Shown piece by piece: positions 55,185-64,000 of a stretch of 64,000 bases of DNA; positions within the stretch are counted from its first letter, which is position 1, and every line of letters begins with the position of its first letter. Origin of the DNA: Achatina immaculata. Taxonomy: Eukaryota; Mollusca; Gastropoda; Stylommatophora; Achatinidae. The position numbers were made by a program, and so were the translations under genes. Location: NCBI GenBank assembly GCA_009760885.1, contig CM019703.1:10294959-10358958 (forward strand), read 5' to 3'. Under the pieces are notes generated by a model. It did not search any database and was not told where the DNA came from. It was given only the letters and a program-made list of their open reading frames with translations.

Positions 55185-55320
55185 GAGAACTAAAGAAAAT
55201 AGAGGCCTGGAAGTGGGAAGCAAGAGAACTAAAGAAAATAGAGGCCTGGAAGTGGGGAGCAAGAGAACTAAAGAAAATAGAGGCCTGGAAGTGGGGAGCA
55301 AGAAGACTCAGAGTGGGGAG
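55185..55320. repeat. 39-bp minisatellite, about 3 units
   Basis: 'agaactaaagaaaatagagg' then 'cctggaagtggggagcaag' repeated. 'gagtggggagcagttt' echoes continue to 55420. The ORF spanning it reflects the 39-bp (13-codon) unit. Confidence 0.9.
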
Positions 55321-56269
55321 CAGTTTTTATTGGGATCAGAGTTGGGAGCATTATTTTTTGTTTGTTTGTATGGGAGTGGAGAACAGTTTTTTTTAAAATC
55401 GGAGTGGGGAGCAGTTTTGGTTGGAACTGGAGTCGTAATCAGTAGAAATGTGCCAGTTATGACAGAGTGGGAACAGAACATTACAGAGTGGGCGATAAAA
55501 AGAAATGTACCAGTTATGAAAGAGTGGAAACAGGACAGTACAGGGTGGACAACAAAGACCCACTGCACCTGTTGTTGTGTGTGTGGTACGGATGTACGGA
55601 AGAACATGGCGCCGTATTCATGTCTGCAGCTGTCATGGCGGAACTCTCACACCGACGTCCTAGACAGACCCGTAACAGTTGCATTCATAAATGTAGCATT
55701 AAAAAAAAATCACACTACACGCTACAAACATGTGTAGTGGGACTTTTCGCATACCTTGTAGAATAATAAGAAATGTTGTCGAAGATATGGCTGCACCGAC
55801 TCCACAGCCAATGGCTTTCTTTCGTCTTACTTGCCAATCTGTAGGCTGCTAAGGCCATAAAAAAAGTATCTAAACTTGGTTACTTTTTGTACCTGATATA
55901 TAAATCAAACATATCCTGGATGTCGAGCAAACTCAGGCCTTAATGTAGATCCTTCCTACTCTCTTAAACCGATATCTGTAGAGTTAAGGGGCCGGATTTT
56001 AATGACTGTTTACTCAAAGTCTGGATCAGTAAAGAATAACATGAAACATCGCGTGTTGAAAATCATAAATGTGGTTTTAAATGAGAAATGTTTTTTGTCG
56101 TCAAAGCGTTATTGTTTTTTTTTTTCCTTTCTGTTTGTTGAATGTATTTTTACATATTTTAATTGTCTAGTTTGTAACTTCTGTCTGTGCTGGAGTACTG
56201 TTGTAATATCTATGCTTATTGTCGAGTTGTTTCGAGTGGTCGTCAGAATATATGCTGTGTGATATCCCA
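55321..56269. other. No gene seen
   Basis: Unclassified. The ORF at 55213-55737 starts in the minisatellite and has no recognised domain. Confidence 0.4.
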
Positions 56270-56640
56270 ATGATCTTGATCATTATCATTGTCCTGTTTG
56301 GCTCACTATGGCGTAGGAAATAATCATCTTCAATCTTCTGTACTCCCAAACGAGTATACGGCATCAGCAAATGTTCTCCAGCTAGTCCTGTCCTGAGCAA
56401 GTCGAGTTACCTCAAGCCATGTCTTTTTTTCTGCTTTCTTTAGTTTTTCCTCTGTTGTGTGTCTCGATGACTTGCCCCTCTTTCTTTTCCCTTGAGGTGT
56501 CCCAGTCAAGGCGGTATAGGGGTGTCTTGTTCTTTCAGTTCGTAGTATGTGGGCCAACCATTTCCATTTCCATCTTCGTCTTTTGACTTCTTTAGTAATG
56601 TTCTCAATACACGTTTGTTTGGTTTGTCACGTGTTCTTCC
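56270..56640 (-). pseudogene. LINE ORF2 C-terminal fragment (WLAHILRTERT type)
   Basis: Minus strand: KWKWLAHILRTERTRHPYTA, LTGTPQGKRKRGKSSRHTTE and WLEVTRLAQDRTSWRTFADA. This is the usual post-RT end of a LINE. The frame is open for about 75 codons. No clear 3' tail. Confidence 0.75.
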
Positions 56641-57200
56641 TAGTGTGTTCTTAAAAGATCATGTATGTCTATAAATGGATCCGGATCTATCCGGATTTCC
56701 GTCAGCTTGGCTGGTGGTCTTTTATCATACCATCTTGTTAAATTGTTAGTCATTTTATATTTAAATTCACCCCCAAAGCCAATGTTATGTTGTATACTTG
56801 GTCACAGTATTATACTTAACGTTTCGAACAGTTTCATCATCAGTCATAAAATGTTGCTTTCTTTGCCTTTTCAGACGGACACAGACAGTCATAATTATGC
56901 CGCTTTATCAAGAATGGAACCATAACCTTTGGCCAACGATCGATGACTTGTTACAGTAATTGGACATTTCTTATATCGCACGTGTAGGTCATATTTATTC
57001 CACAGAGCTTGAAGCCTGTATGACACCACAATAGGTTATCTGGACTTCTTTTTTTTTTTACCTTAAATTGTGAAAGTGTTGTCATTTGTTACAATGATAC
57101 TGACATTTACAGAGAGATTCCTTTTGCTCAAGGGAACATCAGTTTCATAATTTCTTTTTTTTTTTTTTTTCTGAAGAATTAGATTCAGCTGAAGCGCACA
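56641..57200. promoter_or_regulatory. Upstream region of the protocadherin-like exon
   Basis: No TATA box or initiator can be defended. A T tract at 57151-57171 followed by 'gaattagattcag' could be a polypyrimidine tract and 3' splice site of a 5'-UTR intron (AG at 57188-57189). An in-frame TAG lies just before that AG. The transcription start is therefore unknown and may lie outside or further left. Confidence 0.3.
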
Positions 57201-57911
57201 ATGTTTTGCCCATTAAAAAATTGCTGCATTTTTCCTTGTGGAGAATTATACACACGATCTCTAATGTGGACACTAGTTGTGGCCTTTGCATTAGTTCTCC
57301 AGTGCCAGTATGCGTCGTCTCAATCAATGGAGATCAACAAGACGATTAGAGAAGAACTGTTACCAGGTTTTGTCATAGCCGATTTAGCCACAGAGGCGGA
57401 TTTCATCACTGCGGCCTCGAAAGATGCACGCGAGGAAAGTGATCTCCTGTATAGTATTCTCACTTCAGGAAATCCCAAAAGTCATTTCTTTGCAGTGGAC
57501 GCGACGTCTGGAGTGGTAACCATTCAAAACAGAATCGATCGTGAGCAGGTCTGCAGTTTTAGGGACGAGTGTCATCTACGTTTCGAGGTTGCTGCCCGTT
57601 CAGCCTATGGCGTCTTCTTCCTTCTAGTCAACTTCAACATTGTCGTGACAGACATCAACGATAACCCCCCAGAGTTCACTCAGCTGCAGTTTGACCTGTA
57701 TGTTCCAGAGAATTCGGACATCGGCCGAACTTTTCAGTTGCCTACAGCCTTCGACCGAGACACGGGAGTGGGAAATGGAGTTAGTGAATACAGAATTCTC
57801 GAGGGGCCTGATCTTTTTGGGTTGAAAACCGTCGAAATGGGATCCAACTCCTCGGATGTTTTCCTTACACTGGAGAAAACAATAACAAGGGAGGTCACCG
57901 CAAAGTACAAG
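57201..57911 (+). CDS. Protocadherin-like protein, first coding exon (signal peptide, EC1, most of EC2)
   Basis: Calcium-dependent cell-adhesion receptor of the protocadherin type, expected at the plasma membrane. The exon encodes 237 residues. ATG at 57201 is used here, but M22 (57264) directly precedes a hydrophobic signal sequence (WTLVVAFALVLQCQYASS) and is an equally likely start. EC1 spans about residues 45-158: IREELLPGFVIADL, FAVDATSGVVT, the protocadherin hallmark IDREQVC with a second Cys at 124, and the linker DINDNPPEF at 151-159. EC2 starts at 160 with YVPEN and the calcium site DRDTGVGNG. Possible N-glycosylation sites are N46 (NKT) and N216 (NSS). The exon ends at TACAAG, followed by a consensus donor GTGAGT (57912), phase 0. 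Reading past the donor gives only a short artefactual tail. Transmembrane and cytoplasmic parts lie beyond the window. Confidence 0.93.
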
Positions 57912-58214
57912 GTGAGTATCGTTAGTCCTGCGCTGGTGCTGTAGTATCTTTATGTAACTAAATTTTGATAGATGATGATGCGGTGAAGATAATGTAACAC
58001 GAACATCGTGTCGAATAGGAAGTGAGCTGGCTTGACTTTACTTCAGCTTCTGAAGCTGATCCAAGAAACAAGAGGTCCACAACACAGGGAGAAGTGTGTT
58101 CTCGCTATCTCAGTGGCGAGGATGTGTTAGAGCAAAATCCTTGTTTGCTGAAGTAGTAAGGGTCTTGACCCGACGTTGTGTGTTAGACTTAAGGCAGTAT
58201 CAACATAAAAGTTC

Positions 58215-58510
58215 GTCTTTTTACAGCTTCTTCTTCTTCTTCAGTTTTCTAAGCTATTATGGGCCATTGCAGCAAATAAAGTTCGCCTCCATTCCTCCCT
58301 ACCTGTAATCTTCTCTGTTCAGTTGGTGACACCAATTTCCATTGTATCATCTTCTATGTTGCCTTTCCATCTCTGTCTTGGTCTATCATTTCGTCTTGTT
58401 CCCTTCATCTCTTGTACGCAACATCATTTTCGTGTGTCTGTTCTCTTCCATTCTTTCCACATGGCTCAACCAGCGTAATCTGTCCAGTTTCAAGACATTT
58501 ATATAATTCT
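58215..58510 (-). pseudogene. LINE-GAA: LINE ORF2 C-terminal fragment with (GAA)n tail
   Basis: The minus strand reads LKLDRLRWLSHVERMEENRH, then a degraded DEGNKTK...TKTEMER stretch and a 3' end 'tagcttagaaaactgaagaa' with (GAA)n (reversed CTTCTTCTTCTTCTT at 58229-58243). Antisense inside intron 1. Its tail has the same unit as the non-coding retroelement. Confidence 0.65.
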
Positions 58511-58879
58511 TTGGGATTTAAAATAAGCTGTTCAGCTCAGTGGTTTTTTTTTCAGCTGTGATCTAGTTCATTACATCCACAACACGCTGGCTCTTATGAT
58601 GTTTGTGAACACTGATTAATAAAAGCAGTACGTCAGGCCACCCATCCTGCAATGTCCCTTTCTTAACCCATGGGAAATAAAGTTCCTTAGTTCACTCTGT
58701 CTAACATATTTTGCTTTATAAACGGCGTCGATAATAAGGATTCCAGTGGAAGCCATAGAATCCTTGGCTAATTGCAGATACAATGTAGTAAAGTTTGTTA
58801 CATTGAAAAGAAACAAAGAAAATGAATGCACATAGTTTATTAACTGGTGAGCAGAAAAAAATTAATACTTAGATCTGTA

Positions 58880-59115
58880 GTACGATTGACGCGGTAGTGT
58901 AGTGGTTAATGTACTCGCCTACTGCTCGGAAGTTCTCCGAGCAATCCAGCCTTAAAAAAAAAAATAGGTACCTGGGGTTTTCCTAGGAAGACAAAGGCAG
59001 AGAGGACAGGTGCTGACATCCCTACCTCAGATGCTCTAGTGACCTAGAAATGTGAAGGCACTAACATTTCACACCCCCCTACGGCATGGAAATGCTATGG
59101 GGCATAGAAAAACAG
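58880..59115 (+). repeat. SINE-D, tRNA-derived
   Basis: 'gacgcggtagtgtagtggtt' head with A box 'tagtggttaatgtactcgcc' and a decayed B box 'cgagcaatccagcctt'. The body 'ggtgctgacatccctacctc' and 'gacctagaaatgtgaaggca' matches 24640-24910. Sense-oriented in intron 1. Confidence 0.8.
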
Positions 59116-59189
59116 TACAATTAGGTACCTTTTCTCAAGGTTTAATTAGGGCATCTCGTTATACGGCAAGAGTCTACGAGAAGAAACAT

Positions 59190-59600
59190 ATATATATATA
59201 TATATATATGATTAGACTCTTTTGAAAACAAATGCATAAGGAAAATACTTGGCATCAAGTGGAACGAATTCAAGAACAATGCAGAGATAAGACAGATGAC
59301 TGAACAACAACCAGTCTCATGGGTGATCAGGAAAATGAGATGGACATATGTTGGTCACTTGATGAGAAGAAATGATCAGAGAATCCCAAAACAAGCTATC
59401 AAGTGGAACACAACAGGCCAAAGAAAAAGAGGCAGACCGCGTGAAACTCTGAAGAAGACATTGTTAAGAGAGGCCAAATTCAACAGGCATAAAATCCTTT
59501 GATGAGGTTGAAAGACTCGCCGAAGACAGGAAAAATTGGCTAACTACTTTGCGAGCCCTATGTGACGTTTAAAGGCACGGGAAGGATATATATATTCAAA
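59190..59600 (+). pseudogene. LINE-ATAAG: C-terminal end of LINE ORF2
   Basis: From 'agactcttttgaaaacaaat' (FENKCIRKILGIKWNEFKNN) through MTEQQPVSWVIRKMRWTYVG, HLMRRNDQRIPKQAIKWNTT and GQRKRGRPRETLKKTLLREA. A frameshift follows near 59480 (NRHKIL). Ends 'aaggcacgggaaggatatat'. Preceded by an (AT)n tract. Inserted in sense in intron 1. Confidence 0.85.
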
Positions 59601-59829
59601 CATTTACCGTTCTACGTACACTACAAATTCGTTACAAGGCAAGAGGAGGTGAAGTAGTGCACCTGCATCGTTGTTTGGTGAGCACGGAATGTTATGAATG
59701 TGTGTGTGTGTATACAGTATGTGTATGTAGATTTTTGTGTATTGTTGAAAAGTTATTATGGTACGATTCTTTATTTAATATGTTTTGATTCATATTTTGT
59801 AATTAATTTCTACATAGCTACTGTGTGCT

Positions 59830-60118
59830 AATGTGTATTCTGTTAGTATTTTAAAGTAATGGTAAACATGTCTATTTATCCTGTAACGTGTTATATTTTA
59901 AAGTAATGGTAAACATGTCTATTCATCATGTAACGTGTTATTATTTTAAAGTGATGGCAAACATGTCTACACATCCTGTAACGTGTTATATTTTAAAGTG
60001 GTGGTAAACATGTCTATTCATCATGTAACGTGTTATTATTTTAAAGTGATGGCAAACATGTCTACACATCCTGTAACGTGTTATATTTTAAAGTGATGGT
60101 AAACATGTCTATTCATCC
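59830..60118. repeat. 45-46-bp minisatellite in intron 1, about 6 units
   Basis: Unit 'attttaaagtgatggtaaac' plus 'atgtctattcatcctgtaac' plus 'gtgtt'. Two variants alternate (tctattcatcatg and tctacacatcctg), giving a dimeric higher-order period of about 91 bp. Confidence 0.92.
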
Positions 60119-60257
60119 TGTGAACTATGCTTAGTGTCTGACCTCCCCTTAGAACGACCGACAAACGGCGAGAACCCCACGGTCCCAGGACCTGGTACGT
60201 CGACGGATGACCATAGTGTTATTGTATCACCTAATAAAAGTGGTTAGAGAATACATA

Positions 60258-60272
60258 ACACTAGGTGGCAGC
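60258..60272 (+). promoter_or_regulatory. CTCF-like motif, forward
   Basis: ACACTAGGTGGCAGC agrees with the vertebrate/insect CTCF core CCASYAGRKGGCRSY at 14 of 15 positions. CTCF is conserved in bilaterians. Binding here is inference only; a chance match or transposon terminus is possible. Confidence 0.4.
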
Positions 60273-60359
60273 ACACACAGTACTGCATCATTGGTAGTCA
60301 ACTGCGCATGCTTTGAGTCCAACAGCTGTTTATAGTAACCAAACATGGATAAAGAATAT

Positions 60360-60374
60360 ACTGCCACCTGGCGT
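60360..60374 (-). promoter_or_regulatory. CTCF-like motif, reverse, facing the first
   Basis: The minus strand ACGCCAGGTGGCAGT agrees with the CTCF core at 13 of 15 positions. It lies 87 bp from the forward motif in convergent orientation within intron 1. The pair could alternatively be the ends of a short inverted-repeat element. Confidence 0.35.
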
Positions 60375-61429
60375 TTTGTGGCGATGCATGTGGGCGAATA
60401 TGACGTCTAGGCCAGATTTCTTTTTCATTTTTAGCAGATCATACATATGTGGATCTTGCTGTTTGCTGTCTTTTAAAGATGAGGAGTATTAAGTTATCTG
60501 CGCAATGATAAATCATAAAATGAATATATGTTGTGTGTTTAATCCTCTACTTTCTGTATAAATTCTCGTTATTTACAGTCTGTCTTCCTTATTTTGTTTT
60601 AGTTAGATGTTAATTTTTCCAACTTACTTGTGTTTTATAGTAGAAGTTAAATGTGTGAATAGAATTTATGCATAAATATACATTTGATTTGAATATATTG
60701 TATATTAAAAATTTTTTTAAATCATTAATTAATTTTACTCGTGATATAAAATCTTGTCTGTTGAATCTTTGACATAGGATGGGAAAGGGTTAAAATATTT
60801 GTTTTCGTTTTATACACATAGAAGATTGTACGTTAAAATATTAGCATTTTTGTTCGTGGATCTTTTGCTTAAAATGGGTGTGGTTTTATTTTTCAAGATA
60901 GGAAGTCGTAGTTTTGTTCTTAATGGGTGCCGTTTATTTTGGATTTAATATAGTGTTATTCATCTAAGTGTAGCGTTTTCTTGCTCTTTCCTTACAATTT
61001 GGCACCTATGTCCAATCGTTTGAGTCCTTTAGTCTCTTGACAACTAAAACCTGTTGTTGCGAATCCGTCTGAGTTCTGCTCTGATCAGCCCGAACGATAT
61101 TGTAACCGTTTATTAATTGCCTCCAGTAGCACGACCAGAAGATGGCATTGACCCGATTCTTTCTGGGCACCATACTTAAAAAAAGGAAACAAAAAACCGG
61201 AATAGATCACCAAAAAAAAACAGGTTGGAATTAAGTTGAAATTTTTGTTCAGGATATTTCGAGGCGCCCCGGTTAAAGGGAGTTCAGCTGAAGCTTTTGC
61301 TGGGGATATGTAGAGGCGGCCTAGTCAAAATCATTTGTAAGAATGAGTTCTTAGCGCCTCCCTGGAGATAGGCAAGGAAAGGTGGCCAGAAATGATGCTG
61401 ACAAGGTCGCCCTCTGGTATGTCCTCAGA

Positions 61430-61590
61430 TAGAACCATCTTAACAGCATTGCAGGGCCTGAGCAGAACAGTGCGCTAGGGCCCATTTCTACCCATTCCCG
61501 GAAGTGAAAATATTACACACAGTATTTGAATCGTGGGGCCCCCGCACAGCTGCCCGGTATGTCCATTCGTTAAGATGGTGCTCCCCTTAG
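61430..61590. repeat. Short inverted-repeat element (MITE-like)
   Basis: 'agaaccatcttaacagcatt' at about 61431 and 'cgttaagatggtgctcccct' at about 61569 are inverted. The interior has GGGCCC-type palindromic GC-rich sequence. No target duplication defined. Confidence 0.4.
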
Positions 61591-61903
61591 GTCAAGGAAC
61601 ATTTTGATCTTTTATATGCCTCATTGTGATGGAGCGAGTGTTTTCACTTTAGCCAATGAGACCCTTGTTAGCAGGAAGCGATAGCACAGTTATGTGCTTA
61701 GTGCAGTGATGAAAACCCTTCAGTGATTAACATTTACACGTGCTTTTTTTGAAAGGAATGAATGACGTATGTGCTATAAATGAACTAAAAGGCCTTATAA
61801 TTGCGGCATTTGAACAAAAGAATATAAAAGACCCGATTACTTATACTCAGAAATATCACAATTGCACGATAAACAAATACGATTTGTATACGAATTATTT
61901 TAG

Positions 61904-62065
61904 GTCCTGGTTGGCGCTGTTGACGGCGGATTACCGCCCCTGACAGGGACGCTAACTGTGGAGGTAACTATATCAGACGTGAACGACAACTTCCCGGTTT
62001 TTGAGAAGTCGTTGTATTTCAAGAACATACCTGAAGATACTGGCAGTGACCATGTTATAGAACAG
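61904..62065 (+). CDS. Protocadherin-like protein, second coding exon (end of EC2, start of EC3)
   Basis: A 162-bp exon (54 codons, phase 0 at both ends) in frame with the first. VLVGAVDGGLPPLTGTLTVE is the classic final-strand motif of a protocadherin EC repeat (A-V-D-G-G binds calcium). ISDVNDNFPVF is the EC2-EC3 linker, and EKSLYFKNIPEDTGSDHVIE opens EC3. Acceptor TTTTAG (ends 61903) and donor GTGAGT (62066) are canonical. An ORF reading through from the intron at 61958 is an artefact. Being symmetrical, the exon could be skipped without a frameshift but would break EC2. Confidence 0.92.
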
Positions 62066-64000
62066 GTGAGTGTGTATCACAGGTTTACTCACGATGCGGT
62101 GTTAGTGTTTTATGTAAGTATTACGCTCAGTAACTCAGGTTTTGTTGTAAGACGAACGTACATTTGGGATTCCCCGCTACCGGCGATCTATCATGTGGGA
62201 TAGATGAGCCACCATTATTGTGCTTTGTGAATGGAACACGAAGATGCAAGCTTTATCGGAGTCCCCTTGGAGGATATCCATAGAGCTCTAATGTAAAATC
62301 TTTGCTCAGTTCAGGGTTATGATATGATACCAGGATCATCGAGCCAGAACTAGCCAAGAACCTGTTCTGCATTTTGGTGGTTTAGCTAATAGAAGGCCGA
62401 TGTGTTTCTTCAGCGTAGCTCTGTGTTTTCTTTCAACCTGGTTGTCTGCATTATTCAGCCTGGCTCTGTGTTCCTGCCGTCTGGCTCTCCTTGTTCCTTC
62501 ACCGAGGCTCTGCGTATGCTCTTAATTCTGACTCAATGTGCTCTTTCATCTTGACTTTCTGTGCACCTTCAGCCTGGCTCTGTGTGTGATCCTTCAGCCT
62601 GGCTCTGTGTGTGTTCCTTCAGCTTGACTCTGTGTGTGTTCCTTCTGCCTGGCTCTTCACTGTGTTCCTTCAGCCTGGCTCTGTGTGTGTTCCTTCAGCC
62701 TAGCTCTTCACTGTGTTCCTTCAGCCTAGCCCTGTGTGTGTTCCTTCAGCCTAGCTCTTCACTTTGTTCCTTCAGCCTAGCTCTTCACTGTGTTCCTTCA
62801 GCCTAGCTCTGTGTGTGTTCCTTCAGCCTAGCTCTTCACTGTGTTCCTTCAGCCTGGCTCTTCACTATGTTCCTTCAGCCTAGCTCTTCACTGTGTTCCT
62901 TCAGCCTGGCTCTGTGTGTGTTCCTTCAGCCTAGCTCTTCACTATGTTCCTTCAGCCTGGCTCTTTATGTTTTTTTATCCTAGCTGTTGGTGCACTCTCA
63001 GCCTGATTGTCTGTTCTTCTTCATACTAGCTCTCTATTATCCTTCAACCTGGACATCTGTGTTCCTTCAGCCTGGCTCTGTGTGTGTTCCTTCAGCTTGA
63101 CTCTGTGTGTGTTCCTTCTGCCTGGCTCTTCACTGTGTTCCTTCAGCCTGGCTCTGTGTGTGTTCCTTCAGCCTAGCTCTTCACTGTGTTCCTTCAGCCT
63201 AGCCCTGTGTGTGTTCCTTCAGCCTAGCTCTTCACTTTGTTCCTTCAGCCTAGCTCTTCACTGTGTTCCTTCAGCCTAGCTCTGTGTGTGTTCCTTCAGC
63301 CTAGCTCTTCACTGTGTTCCTTCAGCCTGGCTCTTCACTATGTTCCTTCAGCCTAGCTCTTCACTGTGTTCCTTCAGCCTGGCTCTGTGTGTGTTCCTTC
63401 AGCCTAGCTCTTCACTATGTTCCTTCAGCCTGGCTCTTTATGTTTTTTTATCCTAGCTGTTGGTGCACTCTCAGCCTGATTGTCTGTTCTTCTTCATACT
63501 AGCTCTCTATTATCCTTCAACCTGGACATCTGTGTTCCTTCAGCCTGGCTCTGTGTGTGTTCCTTCAGCCTGGCTCTGTGTGTGGTCCTTCAGCCTGGCT
63601 GTCTGTGTTCCTTCAGCCTGGCTCTGTGTGTGGTCCTTCAGCCTGGCCCTGTGTGTGGTCCTTCAGCCTGGCTCTGTGTGTGGTCCTTCAGCCTGGCTGT
63701 CTGTGTTCCTTCAGCCTGGCTGTCTGTGATCCTTCAGCCTGGTTCTGTGTGTGGTCCTTCAGCCTGGCTGTCTGTGGTCCTTCAGCCTGGTTCTGTCTGT
63801 GGTCCTTCAGCCTGGTTCTGTCTGTGGTCCTTCAGCCTGGCTCTGTGTGGTCCTTCAGCCTGGTTGTTTGTGGTCCTTCAGCCTGGCTGTTTATGTTCCT
63901 TCAGTCTGGCTATTTGTGGTCCTTCAGCCTGGCTGTTTATGTTCCTTCAGTCTGGCCATTTGTGGTCCTTCAGTCTGGTTGTTTGTGGTCCTTCAGTCTG
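62066..64000 (+). other. Intron 2 of the protocadherin-like gene (continues past window)
   Basis: Starts with the consensus donor GTGAGT. The first ~370 bp are unclassified and the rest is dominated by the minisatellite. No further exon is seen before the window ends. Confidence 0.75.
62555..64000. repeat. 25-bp minisatellite with 473-bp higher-order duplication
   Basis: Basic unit 'ccttcagcctggctctgtgt' plus 'gtgtt' or 'gtggt', with a shorter 'cttcact' variant. 62591-63063 is repeated almost identically at 63064-63536. A third copy starts and then gives way to the GTGGT variant towards the right edge. The ORFs here (QPGS, PSAWLC, SFSLAL repeats) are reading-frame artefacts of the array. Confidence 0.95.

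Larger units (their letters stand above)
57912..61903 (+). other. Intron 1 of the protocadherin-like gene (3,992 bp, phase 0)
   Basis: Donor GTGAGT and acceptor ATTATTTTAG. Splicing joins YK to VLVGAVDGG and restores the EC2 fold. The intron contains LINE and SINE fragments and a 45-bp array. It also holds otherwise unclassified AT-rich sequence at 58512-58879 and 60380-61430, where no gene is seen. Confidence 0.88.

Noticed and set aside
55213..55737. 174-aa ORF
   Set aside because: Begins in a 39-bp tandem repeat and contains no known domain; no splice or start support.
61740..61943. ORF overlapping the second cadherin exon start
   Set aside because: Out of the cadherin frame and spans the splice acceptor; the exon reads correctly from 61904 in another frame.
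62555..63729. Several 60-90-aa ORFs with QPGS and SAWLC repeats
   Set aside because: Reading frames of an intronic minisatellite, and the unit length is not a multiple of 3.

Overview
This window is eukaryotic and almost certainly animal. It has spliced exons with GT/AG borders, many non-LTR retrotransposon 3' ends, tRNA-derived SINEs, mariner and hAT-like DNA transposons, long microsatellites and unusually many poly-G/poly-C runs. The LINE C-termini and the protocadherin-like gene look like those of lophotrochozoans. My best inference is a mollusc, probably a marine gastropod. No operons, prokaryotic genes, CRISPR arrays, rRNA genes or true tRNA genes were seen.

Only one host gene is supported. 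It is the 5' part of a protocadherin-like cell-adhesion gene on the + strand. The first recognised coding exon (57201-57911) encodes a signal peptide, cadherin repeat EC1 and most of EC2. A 3,992-bp phase-0 intron follows. The next exon (61904-62065) completes EC2 and starts EC3. The gene runs off the right edge. Intron 1 holds LINE and SINE copies, a 45-bp minisatellite and two facing CTCF-like motifs. Intron 2 is largely a 25-bp minisatellite with a 473-bp higher-order duplication.

The left 57 kb is repeat-dominated. For lack of database names I call the LINE families by their 3' tails: LINE-GA, LINE-ATAAG, LINE-ACTG, LINE-ATG, LINE-ATA, LINE-CAAT and LINE-GAA. Most copies are 5'-truncated, frameshifted ends of the reverse-transcriptase ORF. 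The best is 31569-32700. There are three tRNA-derived SINE families (B, C, D). A fourth family (A) has no obvious tRNA head, has a (TACAAG)n tail and occurs at least eleven times.

The most interesting element is a non-coding retroelement of about 1.3 kb with a (GAA)n tail (copies at 1-764, 25562-26185 and 44270-45571). Two copies have clear 11-12 bp target-site duplications. It is built of three kinds of internal tandem monomer. DNA transposons include a complete but broken DD34D mariner (46148-47477) nested inside an inverted-repeat structure, a mariner relic (35540-36045) whose catalytic region has been expanded into a 44-bp tandem array, and a hAT-like element with an 8-bp target duplication (52651-53985). 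Tandem arrays whose unit is a multiple of 3 create several long but spurious ORFs.
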